Origin: Bacteroides sp.
GTDB lineage: Bacteria; Bacteroidota; Bacteroidia; Bacteroidales; Bacteroidaceae
Direction of reading: 5' to 3'
Assembly (NCBI GenBank): GCA_015060765.1
Contig: SUXW01000023.1
Coordinates: 1 to 44,312 of the forward strand
DNA length: 44,312 nt
A model generated the notes under the pieces. The model searched no databases and was not told the DNA's origin. It saw nothing but the letters and a program-made list of their open reading frames with translations. Position numbers and translations under genes: made by a program. This document shows positions 35,380-44,180 of the stretch, piece after piece. The stretch's first letter is position 1, and each line of letters starts with the position of its first letter.

Positions 35380-36954
35380 GTGACCAGCGAACTTGTAATT
35401 GACGTTCAGCCCAAAGAGATTTCCATCGCGCTTATGGAAGACAAAGCGCTTGTGGAATTCCAAAAAGAAGGACGCACAGCATCCTTCAATGTGGGCAACA
35501 TGTATTTAGGCAAGGTTAAGAAAATTATGCCCGGCCTCAATGCATGTTTCGTGGATGTAGGTTTTGGCAAAGACGCTTTTCTTCACTATCTTGACTTAGG
35601 TCCTCAATTCAATTCGTACCAGAAATACCTGAAGCAAGTCGTCAGCGACCGTAAGAAACTTTACCCCATGACGAAAGCTTCCATGTTGCCCGATATCGAG
35701 AAAGAAGGAACTATATCGAACACCCTCCAACAGGGACAGGAAGTTATCGTACAAATTGTAAAGGAACCCATTTCAACGAAGGGACCCCGCCTTACCTGCG
35801 AATTATCTTTCGCCGGCCGATATTTGGTACTTATCCCTTTCAACGACAAGGTTTCCGTATCTTCAAAAATTAAATCGAGCGAAGAACGAGCCCGCCTGAA
35901 GCAATTGTTACAAAGTATCAAACCGAAAAATTTCGGTGTTATCGTACGTACCGTAGCCGAAGGTAAAAGAGTGGCTGAACTCGATACCGAACTGAAAGTT
36001 TTGCTGAGACATTGGGAAGAAATGATAACCAAAGTACAGAAGCACGATAAGTTGCCTGTATTGGTTCACGAAGAAACAAGCCGCACCGTAGGCATGTTAC
36101 GCGACCTGTTCAACCCATCGTATGAGAATATCTATGTAAATGACGAAAACGTATTTCACGAGATTAAGGATTACGTTACACTCATCGCCCCTGAACGGGC
36201 AGACATCGTAAAGCTCTACACGGGTCAACTTCCCATATTCGACAATTTTGCTATTACCAAGCAGCTTAAATCCTCTTTCGGAAAGACCATCTCTTACAAA
36301 AGCGGAGCATACCTCATCATTGAGCACACCGAAGCTATGCACGTAGTGGACGTAAATAGCGGGAATCGTGCCAAATCCGCCAATGGTCAAGAAGCCAATG
36401 CTATGGAAGTAAATTTAGGTGCCGCCGACGAACTCGCACGCCAATTAAGATTGCGTGATATGGGAGGTATCATTGTTGTCGACTTCATTGATATGAATCT
36501 GGCCGAAAATCGGCAGAAATTATACGAACGCATGTGCCAAAACATGCAAAAAGACCGCGCCAAGCACAACATTCTGCCCCTTAGTAAATTCGGATTGATG
36601 CAAATAACCCGCCAGCGTGTACGGCCAGCCATGGACGTTACAACCGATGAGACCTGTCCTACTTGTTTTGGAAAAGGCAAAATAAAATCATCCATCCTTT
36701 TTACGGATACGCTGGAAAGCAAGATAGATTACTTGGTCAACAAGTTGAAGATAAAGAAATTTACATTGTACATCCACCCGTACATCGCTGCTTTTGTAAA
36801 CAAAGGCTTCGTTTCAATGAAACGCAAATGGCAGATGAAGTACGGATTTGGCATCAAGGTTATTCCCGATCAGAGTCTTGCCTTCCTTCAGTACAAATTT
36901 ACTGACCCTAAAGGTGAAGAAATAGACATGAAAGAGGAAATCGAAATCAAATAA
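35380..36954 (+). CDS. rng: ribonuclease E/G
   Basis: A 524-residue endoribonuclease with GTG start (35380), as the Met-like N-terminal TSELVIDV follows it. It has the S1 RNA-binding domain (GNMYLGKVKKIMPGLNACFV), the RNase E/G core with HVVDVNSGN and the catalytic Asp region GGIIVVDFIDM, and the Zn-link CPTCFGKG. It lacks the long C-terminal degradosome tail of E. coli RNase E, like RNase G. It matures rRNA and starts mRNA decay. A terminator after the stop separates it from the kinase-RapZ-C gene. Confidence 0.92.
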   Translation: MTSELVIDVQPKEISIALMEDKALVEFQKEGRTASFNVGNMYLGKVKKIMPGLNACFVDVGFGKDAFLHYLDLGPQFNSYQKYLKQVVSDRKKLYPMTKASMLPDIEKEGTISNTLQQGQEVIVQIVKEPISTKGPRLTCELSFAGRYLVLIPFNDKVSVSSKIKSSEERARLKQLLQSIKPKNFGVIVRTVAEGKRVAELDTELKVLLRHWEEMITKVQKHDKLPVLVHEETSRTVGMLRDLFNPSYENIYVNDENVFHEIKDYVTLIAPERADIVKLYTGQLPIFDNFAITKQLKSSFGKTISYKSGAYLIIEHTEAMHVVDVNSGNRAKSANGQEANAMEVNLGAADELARQLRLRDMGGIIVVDFIDMNLAENRQKLYERMCQNMQKDRAKHNILPLSKFGLMQITRQRVRPAMDVTTDETCPTCFGKGKIKSSILFTDTLESKIDYLVNKLKIKKFTLYIHPYIAAFVNKGFVSMKRKWQMKYGFGIKVIPDQSLAFLQYKFTDPKGEEIDMKEEIEIK

Positions 36955-36960
36955 TTAGTC

Positions 36961-36997
36961 AGGGAGCAGAACAAATAAAATCTGCTCCCTACTTTTT
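36961..36997 (+). terminator. terminator after the RNase E/G gene
   Basis: Perfect 10-bp arms (AGGGAGCAGA / TCTGCTCCCT) around a 10-nt loop, followed by ACTTTTTATT. Confidence 0.85.
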
Positions 36998-37078
36998 ATT
37001 AAGTTCCATACGCCCAATATCATCCATTCTTTATAAGAACTTTTAAACCAAAATATTTCATGTAAACTCTTCTTTTCG

Positions 37079-37086
37079 TACATTTG
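37079..37086 (+). promoter_or_regulatory. -7 box of the kinase-RapZ-C gene
   Basis: TACATTTG, exact, 19 bp before the start. The -33 position has only TTT. Confidence 0.55.
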
Positions 37087-37105
37087 CATTCAAACAACAA
37101 GTACT

Positions 37106-38536
37106 ATGATTACAACGAATTTACAAAAGCTTTATATGCAATATACCGGAGTACAAGCTGAAAGCATTGAAGAAATGCCGGCATCAGGCTCCAACCGACG
37201 ATATTTCCGTCTGAAAGGTGTACAAAATCTCATTGGAGTATACGGCACTTCCATCGAAGAAAACGATGCCTTTTTCTATATGGCCGAACATTTCAAAAAA
37301 AAGAATCTACCTGTTCCCCAAGTTGTTTGCGTTTCGGAAGACAAAGCTTATTACCTACAGGAAGATTTGGGAGACACCCTCCTATTTCATGCCATCGAAA
37401 AAGGAAGAGCTACCAGTTCTTTTTCCGAGGAAGAGAAAGAATTATTACGCAAGACTATCCGACAACTTCCAGCCATTCAATTTGCCGGTGCCGACGGATT
37501 CGATTTTGAACGGTGCTACCCACAAGCCGAATTCAATCAACGGTCCGTACTTTGGGATTTGAACTACTTCAAATATTGTTTCCTAAAAGCAACAGGACTG
37601 GAATTCCAAGAGAATCAGTTGGAAGACGACTTTCAGAAAATGAGCGATGTACTGCTTCGAAGTTCTTCGGCAACCTTTATGTATCGCGACTTCCAAAGCC
37701 GGAATGTCATGATTAAGAATGGTGAACCTTGGTTCATCGATTTTCAAGGTGGACGAAAAGGGCCCTTCTTTTACGACGTAGCTTCTTTCTTATGGCAAGC
37801 CAAAGCACGTTACCCCGAAAGTCTGCGCCAAGAATTGCTCGAAGAATACATTCAGGCTTTATGCAAATACAAACCCGTAGACCGTAACTATTTCTTCAGC
37901 CAATTGCGTCATTTTGTACTTTTCCGCACACTACAAGTACTTGGAGCATATGGATTCCGTGGTTATTTCGAAAAGAAACCGCATTTTATACAAAGCGTCC
38001 CATACGCTATCGAAAACCTCCGTCAGTTATTACGCGAAGATTATCCCGAATATCCATATTTATGCTCCGTCCTTCGGGAACTGACCGAAATGAAACAATT
38101 CAAAGACGAATTACAAAAGCGTCAACTCACCGTTAAAGTCATGAGTTTTGCCTACAAGAAAGGTATACCTTATGACCCAACCGGTAATGGAGGTGGGTAT
38201 GTTTTCGACTGTCGGGCTGTGAACAACCCAGGAAAGTACGAGCGATACAAGCCTTTTACCGGTCTTGATGAACCCATCATCAAATTTCTGGAAGATGACG
38301 GTGAAATATTTCCATTTTTAGAACATGCATACGCATTGGTCGACGCTTCTGTAAAACGATATATAGAACGTGGATTCAGCAATTTAATGATATGTTTCGG
38401 ATGTACAGGCGGCCAACACCGTTCGGTATATTCAGCCCAGCACATGGCCGAACATTTGAATGAAAAATTCGGTGTAAAAGTTGAATTGATACATCGCGAA
38501 CAGAACATTGAACAAACATTTGAAGCCAAGTTATGA
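37106..38536 (+). CDS. AmgK-like sugar kinase fused to a RapZ C-terminal domain
   Basis: A 476-residue two-domain protein. Residues about 15-335 form an APH-type kinase with the catalytic segment MYRDFQSRNVMI (D195, N200) and metal-binding D212 in FIDFQGG, similar to AmgK, which phosphorylates MurNAc and GlcNAc at C1. Residues about 340-470 are a RapZ C-terminal domain with CFGCTGGQHRSVY and HREQN; in E. coli that part senses glucosamine-6-phosphate and contacts RNase E. The P-loop kinase half of E. coli RapZ is absent. The stop overlaps the MurU-like start (ATGA), so both are made together. An RNase E/G gene lies upstream. Confidence 0.87.
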   Translation: MITTNLQKLYMQYTGVQAESIEEMPASGSNRRYFRLKGVQNLIGVYGTSIEENDAFFYMAEHFKKKNLPVPQVVCVSEDKAYYLQEDLGDTLLFHAIEKGRATSSFSEEEKELLRKTIRQLPAIQFAGADGFDFERCYPQAEFNQRSVLWDLNYFKYCFLKATGLEFQENQLEDDFQKMSDVLLRSSSATFMYRDFQSRNVMIKNGEPWFIDFQGGRKGPFFYDVASFLWQAKARYPESLRQELLEEYIQALCKYKPVDRNYFFSQLRHFVLFRTLQVLGAYGFRGYFEKKPHFIQSVPYAIENLRQLLREDYPEYPYLCSVLRELTEMKQFKDELQKRQLTVKVMSFAYKKGIPYDPTGNGGGYVFDCRAVNNPGKYERYKPFTGLDEPIIKFLEDDGEIFPFLEHAYALVDASVKRYIERGFSNLMICFGCTGGQHRSVYSAQHMAEHLNEKFGVKVELIHREQNIEQTFEAKL

Positions 38537-39267
38537 AAGCCATGATATTTGCTGCCGGATTAGGCACACGTCTCAAGCCATTAACCGACAAGATGCCGAA
38601 AGCACTTGTCCCTGTGGCCGGAAAACCGATGTTGGAACATGTCATCAATAAATTGAAAGCTGCTGGTTTCGATGAAATAGTCATCAATGTCCATCATTTC
38701 GCCCAACAAATCATTGACTTTTTAAAAGCAAATGACAACTTCGGTATCCAAATCCACATCAGCGATGAGACTGAAGCTTTACTCGATACGGGAGGTGGAA
38801 TCAAAAAAGCATCCCCTTATTTCAATGAGCCTTTTCTGGTGCACAATGCCGATATTCTTTCGAATGTCGATTTGAAAGCATTGTACGACTTCCATATTGC
38901 AAGCGGTAATGATGCAACATTGCTTGTCAGTCCTCGAAAAACTGTGCGCTACCTTTTATTCGATGATACAAACCGACTCTGTGGATGGGTAAATAAGGAC
39001 ACCTTACAAACCAAACCCGACGGTTTTGTTTACCAACCTGAAATACAGAAAGAATACGCCTTTGGAGGCATTCATGTCATTTCTCCTACACTATTCAAAT
39101 ACATGGAGAACGATTGGACTGGAAAATTTTCAATTATGGATTTCTACCTACAGACTTGCAAAGAAGCACATCTGGAAAGTTATGCAAAAGAGGATTTACA
39201 TCTGATAGATATAGGCAAATTGGACACTCTTGCCAAGGCCGAAGAGTTTATCCGTCAAATGCATTAA
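38533..39267 (+). CDS. MurU-like sugar nucleotidyltransferase
   Basis: A 244-residue enzyme with the nucleotidyltransferase signature [20 protein letters not shown] and [12 protein letters not shown], then the metal-binding HNADIL. In Pseudomonas and Tannerella the AmgK-MurU pair converts recycled MurNAc to UDP-MurNAc, and the overlap here with the AmgK-like gene supports that role. Glucose-1-phosphate or mannose-1-phosphate transferases of the same fold are alternatives. Its end overlaps the end of the convergent smpB gene by 4 bp. Confidence 0.82.
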   Translation: MKAMIFAAGLGTRLKPLTDKMPKALVPVAGKPMLEHVINKLKAAGFDEIVINVHHFAQQIIDFLKANDNFGIQIHISDETEALLDTGGGIKKASPYFNEPFLVHNADILSNVDLKALYDFHIASGNDATLLVSPRKTVRYLLFDDTNRLCGWVNKDTLQTKPDGFVYQPEIQKEYAFGGIHVISPTLFKYMENDWTGKFSIMDFYLQTCKEAHLESYAKEDLHLIDIGKLDTLAKAEEFIRQMH

Positions 39268-39716
39268 TGTTTGAACATACGGTCCATTTCACGTCGGTCG
39301 TCCTTTTCTTTCAACGACTGACGTTTGTCATATTGCTTCTTACCCTTGGCTAAAGCTATAACCAATTTGGCCAATCCCTTTTCATTGATAAACAAGCGGG
39401 TAGGTACAATAGTAAAACCCGGATTCTTTTCTGCATCCTGAAGTTTACGAAGTTCCTTACGGCTCAACAACAACTTCCGTTCTCTACGAGCTACATGATT
39501 ATTGTATGAACCATAGAAATATTCAGCTATATGCATATTTTTTACCCACAGTTCACCTTTTATAAAATAACAATATGTATCCACCAAACTCGCCTTTCCC
39601 AAACGAATTGATTTGATTTCAGTACCTGTTAATACAATACCAGCCGTATATGTATCTACGAATTCATAATCGAAGGAGGCACGTTTGTTCTTTATATTAA
39701 TATTAGCAGCTTTCAT
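39264..39716 (-). CDS. smpB: SsrA-binding protein
   Basis: A 150-residue SmpB needed for tmRNA ribosome rescue. The OB fold has [40 protein letters not shown] and [17 protein letters not shown], and the tail [19 protein letters not shown] is basic as usual. The frame is open 18 codons upstream but [15 protein letters not shown] at 39716 fits the family N-terminus. The Yip1 gene's TGA overlaps this ATG by one base, so translation is coupled. Confidence 0.95.
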   Translation of the reverse strand: MKAANINIKNKRASFDYEFVDTYTAGIVLTGTEIKSIRLGKASLVDTYCYFIKGELWVKNMHIAEYFYGSYNNHVARRERKLLLSRKELRKLQDAEKNPGFTIVPTRLFINEKGLAKLVIALAKGKKQYDKRQSLKEKDDRREMDRMFKH

Positions 39717-40285
39717 CAATTTAAGATCAAAGACAATTTGTTGAATAACATGGAAATTATGGTGGGACACAGCAACACTAAAGCCGACACGATCAATGCA
39801 TAACGAGTCAGATTCTCCTCATCCACCTTCATAAAAGCACGGGCTCCTTCATAAACTACAAACACGGTATAAAATTGCAGAATCCAATGAAGGATGGATA
39901 TAGAGAATAATCCGCTGATAATATTTAACGCAAAAATCACCACCATGGAATAACCCACGAACTGACGGTTTTGTTCTACTTCTTCATCTCTTTTCAGCAT
40001 CTTCTTACCTAACAAATTAGAGAGATAAGCAGCCAAGAAAAAACCTCCAAACAAAGAAACAAAAGTAGCACAACACCGGGTCATTGCTATTTGAAAAGCT
40101 GATACACCAGCCGTATTACCTATAAATGTCCCAATAAAAACAGACAAGCCGCACAACCCGATCAAGGGATAGACAAATCCTCCCATCACCTTCTGATGGT
40201 CGGTCTCATCACAAATTTCCTCCCATGCTTTAACCGGGGTAGAAATTAGTGACATGATTCTATCAAACAGTTCCTTGTAATTCAT
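39716..40285 (-). CDS. Yip1-family membrane protein
   Basis: A 189-residue integral protein with about five transmembrane segments. The N-terminal [20 protein letters not shown] and W-E-E-I are the entry motif of the Yip1 domain, and the helices fill residues 38-185. Function in bacteria is unknown. The gene is upstream of smpB on the minus strand and the two overlap by one base. Confidence 0.82.
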   Translation of the reverse strand: MNYKELFDRIMSLISTPVKAWEEICDETDHQKVMGGFVYPLIGLCGLSVFIGTFIGNTAGVSAFQIAMTRCCATFVSLFGGFFLAAYLSNLLGKKMLKRDEEVEQNRQFVGYSMVVIFALNIISGLFSISILHWILQFYTVFVVYEGARAFMKVDEENLTRYALIVSALVLLCPTIISMLFNKLSLILN

Positions 40286-40327
40286 TCGGCTTCTCTATTT
40301 TGTTAACATGAAACGGATTGCAAATAT

Positions 40328-40362
40328 ATAAAAAATCCTCTACTTGACAACAAGCAGAGGAT
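40328..40362 (-). terminator. terminator of the NigD-like gene
   Basis: 12-bp arms with one mismatch (ATCCTCTACTTG / CAAGCAGAGGAT) around ACAA, followed on the minus strand by TTTTTT. Confidence 0.85.
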
Positions 40363-40381
40363 AAATATAGTAAAATTAATT

Positions 40382-41119
40382 TTACCAGCCATAGAGGTCT
40401 CTATAACTACATTTTGTAAATGTTCCAAGTTCTTTATCCTTTCCTGTAGCAATCACTTTCACAACAATGGAATCGTTCTTTGGAGTGGGATAATAAGCGT
40501 TTCCATTATTATAAGGTGAGAATTCAAAGCTAATCGTTTCGGACATAGTAGTGTATGACGTTGAATTGTCCTTCGAGTAATGCAACTTTGTATACACAGT
40601 GTCGTTGGAAGCATCCATCGTATAAAGGTTGAAATCACTAAGATTTGGCGTATTGTTAGGAATTCCCACAGAGAAAGGCACATTCAGATAACCAGTCTTT
40701 GCCCAAGGTTTTTCCGATCCTGTACCCAAAGATACAAAAGGATAATCATTTTTCAACGTATCCGATTGTTCTGTAGCCTCCTTGTATGTCACAGGAGAAA
40801 AGATTGTTATACCAGAAATTTGGAAATTTTTCTTAGTTTCTACAAGTTCTTCTGCCAAATGGATTCCCACCAAAGCACGTTTCCAATAACCTGTACCATC
40901 TGTAAACTTCAATCCTGCAAGGACATCAGAATTGATAGGATTATAGGTATAACCTGAACCATCACCTACCAAACATGGTGCATATCCATTATCAATAACC
41001 GTTACATATTCAATCACATCATAAGAATCACCCTCTTCATTATCCAAACAAGAGCTGAATCCAATAACTGACACAAATGCAGCGAACAACACTGCCCAAT
41101 TCATTTTTCTCATTTTCAT
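40382..41119 (-). CDS. NigD-like lipoprotein
   Basis: A 245-residue lipoprotein with signal peptide and lipobox (FVSVIGFSSC, residues 15-24) followed by the acidic LDNEEGDSYD. The body has NigD-like features: a Trp/Gly-rich beta pattern with YWKRALVGIHLAEELVETKK and a C-terminal strand YRDLYGW. NigD proteins were first linked to bacteriocin immunity, but most are of unknown function. The gene is monocistronic with a strong terminator. Confidence 0.6.
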   Translation of the reverse strand: MKMRKMNWAVLFAAFVSVIGFSSCLDNEEGDSYDVIEYVTVIDNGYAPCLVGDGSGYTYNPINSDVLAGLKFTDGTGYWKRALVGIHLAEELVETKKNFQISGITIFSPVTYKEATEQSDTLKNDYPFVSLGTGSEKPWAKTGYLNVPFSVGIPNNTPNLSDFNLYTMDASNDTVYTKLHYSKDNSTSYTTMSETISFEFSPYNNGNAYYPTPKNDSIVVKVIATGKDKELGTFTKCSYRDLYGW

Positions 41120-41263
41120 TCACAAATTATTTTTAAAAGCGTGCAAATTTACGCAAAAGAATTGAGTTGGCATATACATCCCTCATTCTTTTTATAAGTT
41201 TTAGGAATAAACCAAAGAAGTCTTAAAATAAAGACATCCAAATCGGTTCTTTTAACATCTTTT

Positions 41264-41773
41264 CTATACAATTTGGGCAAATAAATCCAAATGTTCATCC
41301 ACATATTCGGCTATTTTGGCCGTAATGTATTCTTCTTGTTCCATAAATTCTTCTTCCAAATCATCAAAAGCCTCGTATTGTTCATACATAGCCATAAATT
41401 CGTCATCATCACAATCCTTTTCCAAATCTTTCCGATTGGCGTCATAAATTTCCTTGGCCGCATAGAGCAATTTGGAAAAATCCTTTACTCCATACACACG
41501 CATAGCTTTGGCAAACGGATTATCGAATATATAGGGACCATATCCGTTTTGAATCAGTTGCACGAATCCTCCTTCGTTTATTTCTTCACGAAAAAAATGA
41601 TACCCCAACAACGTATGCTGGTTCCCATTAAGCAAAGACATGGTATCGGCATTGATTACCCCACCCGTCACTTCCAGATACTTGTCTATAAATACTTGAA
41701 GAAATCCATCCATTCCTTCTTCAGCTCCCTTGCGCAGAGCCTCATCTGTTATTTCAATTGTTGTTGCTTCCAT
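41264..41773 (-). CDS. DUF4375 (DMP19-like) protein
   Basis: A 169-residue cytoplasmic protein. The segment EINEGGFVQLIQNGYGPYIF is typical of DUF4375. The C-terminal third is very acidic (DCDDDEFMAMYEQYEAFDDL), as in DNA-mimic proteins of the DMP19 group. Its target is unknown. No operon partner is evident. Confidence 0.75.
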   Translation of the reverse strand: MEATTIEITDEALRKGAEEGMDGFLQVFIDKYLEVTGGVINADTMSLLNGNQHTLLGYHFFREEINEGGFVQLIQNGYGPYIFDNPFAKAMRVYGVKDFSKLLYAAKEIYDANRKDLEKDCDDDEFMAMYEQYEAFDDLEEEFMEQEEYITAKIAEYVDEHLDLFAQIV

Positions 41774-41910
41774 AATTATTCATTTCATCCAAAAGACAAA
41801 AATAGACTTTTTATTGGATATAACCAAGCGTTTTGCCAACTCCACTTTACAATTCAAGATTCATTGTCAATTTTATATAAAAATAACATCAAAAAGTGCA
41901 GGCAATTAAA

Positions 41911-41940
41911 TTGTAAAAACGAATAAAACGACTAACTTTG
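41911..41940 (+). promoter_or_regulatory. promoter of the NifU-like/GGGtGRT operon
   Basis: TTG (41911-41913), 19 bp, TAACTTTG (41933-41940). Both match the consensus, and the leader that follows is about 70 nt. Confidence 0.75.
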
Positions 41941-41943
41941 CAG

Positions 41944-41971
41944 ACGATTCCGAATAACCCTTTGGAATCGT
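41944..41971 (+). promoter_or_regulatory. 5'-leader hairpin of the NifU-like/GGGtGRT operon
   Basis: 8-bp arms (ACGATTCC / GGAATCGT) around a 12-nt loop lie just after the -7 box, so the mRNA should start in or just before the 5' arm. It could stabilise the mRNA 5' end or bind a regulator. Confidence 0.5.
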
Positions 41972-42013
41972 TTGTGGTTACGAATATATTTTTATCACTA
42001 AAACTTAAAGAAT

Positions 42014-42715
42014 ATGGTTTATTCACATGAAGTTGAACACATGTGTGTTGTAAAGAAGGGTCCTAACCATGGACCGGCTCCAATTCCTGAAGAAGGTAAG
42101 TGGGTGAAATCAAAAGAAATCAAGGACATTTCAGGTTTGACACACGGTATTGGTTGGTGTGCTCCTCAACAAGGTGCTTGTAAGTTGACATTGAACGTAA
42201 AGGAAGGCATCATCCAGGAAGCATTGGTAGAAACTATCGGTTGTTCTGGTATGACTCACTCTGCAGCTATGGCTTCAGAAATCCTCCCGGGCAAGACTGT
42301 ATTGGAAGCATTGAACACTGACTTGGTGTGCGACGCTATTAACACTGCAATGCGTGAATTGTTCTTGCAAATCGTTTACGGTCGTACACAATCTGCTTTC
42401 TCTGAAGGTGGTTTGATGATCGGTGCAGGTTTGGAAGACTTGGGTAAAGGTCTCCGCAGCCAAGTAGGAACTTTGTATGGTACTTTGGCAAAGGGTCCTC
42501 GTTACTTGGAAATGGCCGAAGGTTACATCAACCGTATCGCCCTTGACAAGAACGACCAGATTTGCGGTTATGAATTCATCCACATGGGTAAGTTCATGGA
42601 CGAAATCAAGAAGGGTACAGACGCTAACGAAGCTTTGAAGAAAGTAACAGGTACTTACGGACGCTTCACAGCTGAACAGGGTGCAGTTAAACATATTGAT
42701 CCACGTCACGAATAA
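42014..42715 (+). CDS. NifU-like iron-sulfur scaffold protein of the GGGtGRT pair
   Basis: A 233-residue protein with the NifU/IscU-type segments HGIGWCAPQQGACKLTLNV (C49, C56) and LVETIGCSGMTHSAAM (C77), which line up with the three scaffold cysteines. The remainder is a helical extension. It most likely assembles or carries an Fe-S cluster for its partner, the GGGtGRT protein, encoded 18 bp downstream. The gene uses a strongly biased codon set (ggt, gct, aag), unlike its neighbours, which suggests high expression. Confidence 0.85.
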   Translation: MVYSHEVEHMCVVKKGPNHGPAPIPEEGKWVKSKEIKDISGLTHGIGWCAPQQGACKLTLNVKEGIIQEALVETIGCSGMTHSAAMASEILPGKTVLEALNTDLVCDAINTAMRELFLQIVYGRTQSAFSEGGLMIGAGLEDLGKGLRSQVGTLYGTLAKGPRYLEMAEGYINRIALDKNDQICGYEFIHMGKFMDEIKKGTDANEALKKVTGTYGRFTAEQGAVKHIDPRHE

Positions 42716-42733
42716 TATAAGGAGGAAAAAACT

Positions 42734-43744
42734 ATGATTAGAGAAGTAAAATTCGAAAGCCAAGACCGTCGCATGAAGCAGATTCTCGCTGCTTTGAATG
42801 AAAACGGTATTAAAGACATCGAAGAAGCTAACGCTATCTGCGATCAATATGGTTTGGATCCTTATTTGGCATGTGAAGAAACTCAGCCTATCTGCTTCGA
42901 AAACGCCAAGTGGGCTTACGTTGTAGGTTGTGCTATCGCTATCAAGAAGGGCGTGAAGACTGCTGCCGAAGCTGCTGAAGCTATCGGTATCGGTTTGCAG
43001 GCATTCTGTATTCCGGGTTCTGTAGCCGATGACCGCAAGGTAGGTCTTGGTCACGGTAACCTCGCAGCTATGTTGCTCCGCGAAGAAACCAAGTGTTTTG
43101 CATTCTTGGCAGGTCACGAATCATTCGCAGCAGCTGAAGGTGCTATCAAGATTGCTGCTAAGGCTGACAAGGTACGTAAGGAACCTCTCCGCGTTATCTT
43201 GAACGGTTTGGGCAAGGACGCAGCTCAAATCATCGCTCGTATCAACGGCTTTACTTATGTACAGACTGAATTCGACTATTTCACTGGCGAATTGAAGGAA
43301 GTACAACGCATCGCTTACTCTGACGGTCCTCGTGCAAAGGTTAATTGCTACGGTGCCGACGATGTTCGCGAAGGTGTAGCCATCATGTGGAAGGAAGGCG
43401 TAGACGTATCTATCACAGGTAACTCTACTAACCCAACCCGTTTCCAACACCCAACTGCCGGTACTTATAAGAAGGAACGCGTATTGGCTGGCAAGCCATA
43501 CTTCTCAGTAGCTTCTGGTGGTGGTACAGGTCGTACACTTCACCCGGATAACATGGCTGCTGGTCCTGCTTCTTACGGTATGACAGATACTATGGGACGT
43601 ATGCACTCTGATGCTCAGTTTGCTGGTTCTTCATCAGTTCCTGCTCACGTAGAAATGATGGGCTTCTTGGGTATCGGTAACAACCCGATGGTAGGTTGTA
43701 CAGTAGCTTGTGCTGTTGACGTAGCTCAGGCTTTGAATAAGTAA
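42734..43744 (+). CDS. GGGtGRT family protein
   Basis: A 336-residue cytoplasmic protein named for SGGGTGRTLH (motif at residues 262-268). Nine cysteines, among them C36, C47, C54, C66, C92, C121 and a C-terminal GCTVACAV pair, suggest a bound metal cluster. Its reaction is not known; the family is always found beside an NifU-like protein. The short leader before it has AGGAGG-like bases (tataaggaggaaaaa), a real ribosome-binding site, which is uncommon in this phylum. Codon bias points to high expression, and a strong terminator follows. Confidence 0.88.
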   Translation: MIREVKFESQDRRMKQILAALNENGIKDIEEANAICDQYGLDPYLACEETQPICFENAKWAYVVGCAIAIKKGVKTAAEAAEAIGIGLQAFCIPGSVADDRKVGLGHGNLAAMLLREETKCFAFLAGHESFAAAEGAIKIAAKADKVRKEPLRVILNGLGKDAAQIIARINGFTYVQTEFDYFTGELKEVQRIAYSDGPRAKVNCYGADDVREGVAIMWKEGVDVSITGNSTNPTRFQHPTAGTYKKERVLAGKPYFSVASGGGTGRTLHPDNMAAGPASYGMTDTMGRMHSDAQFAGSSSVPAHVEMMGFLGIGNNPMVGCTVACAVDVAQALNK

Positions 43745-43766
43745 TTCACTGATTTCAAATAACTTG

Positions 43767-43798
43767 AAGAGAGCTTTCCTTGATTGGAAGGCTCTCTT
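43767..43798 (+). terminator. terminator of the NifU-like/GGGtGRT operon
   Basis: 13-bp stem with one G-U pair (AAGAGAGCTTTCC / GGAAGGCTCTCTT) and a 6-nt loop, followed by TGTTTTATCTTT. Confidence 0.85.
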
Positions 43799-43890
43799 TG
43801 TTTTATCTTTACTTGACTCTTCCCATAGTGAAAAACAAATAAAGATTGGTTGAAATTTGACTTATTGAAGCAATGTTCTTCTCTATTTAT

Positions 43891-44090
43891 ATGGATATTA
43901 ACTACATTGTTTTACTTGATTGTTCCGTAGATGAGATAATCAAGATTAGATTGAGTGAAGAAGAAAAGATAGATCTGAAAACTATGAAGATTTCAGTGAG
44001 TTCATAGAAACATCGGAAGACAAGTACGGATTCAATCTGGGTTATTGCTCATGGATGAGTTGTCAAATTCTAAACGAACGCAGTTACTAA
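43891..44090 (+). pseudogene. frameshifted small gene of about 66 codons
   Basis: The first frame reads MDINYIVLLDCSVDEIIKIR and goes on to a TAG at 44005-44007. A +2 frame from about 43980 reads YEDFSEFIETSEDKYGFNLG, then CSWMSCQILNERSY and TAA at 44088-44090. Joined, they give a typical small Bacteroides protein in which the YEDF and CSWM parts belong to one fold. I do not know a family name. A frameshift near 43975-43985 has broken it; a sequencing error cannot be excluded. Confidence 0.6.
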
Positions 44091-44128
44091 CTAATGGAGA
44101 TCCTCTCATTAAATAACTCTACATAAAC

Positions 44129-44159
44129 TTTGAGGTCTCAAAATTTAGACCTATATTTG
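44129..44159 (+). promoter_or_regulatory. promoter with overlapping operator before DUF4160
   Basis: TTTG (44129-44132), 19 bp, TATATTTG (44152-44159), both exact. The spacer holds a perfect 6-bp inverted repeat, AGGTCT and AGACCT (44133-44138 and 44147-44152), which abuts both promoter boxes, as an autoregulatory operator would. Confidence 0.75.
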
Positions 44160-44180
44160 TAATCAATAAAAGAAATAACT

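Noticed and set aside
35380..38536. one operon for RNase E/G and the kinase-RapZ-C gene
   Set aside because: A strong terminator at 36961-36997 and a separate -7 box at 37079 lie between them.
42275..43117. 280-codon minus-strand frame across the NifU-like/GGGtGRT pair
   Set aside because: The strong codon bias of the two real genes removes stop codons on the other strand; the product looks random.
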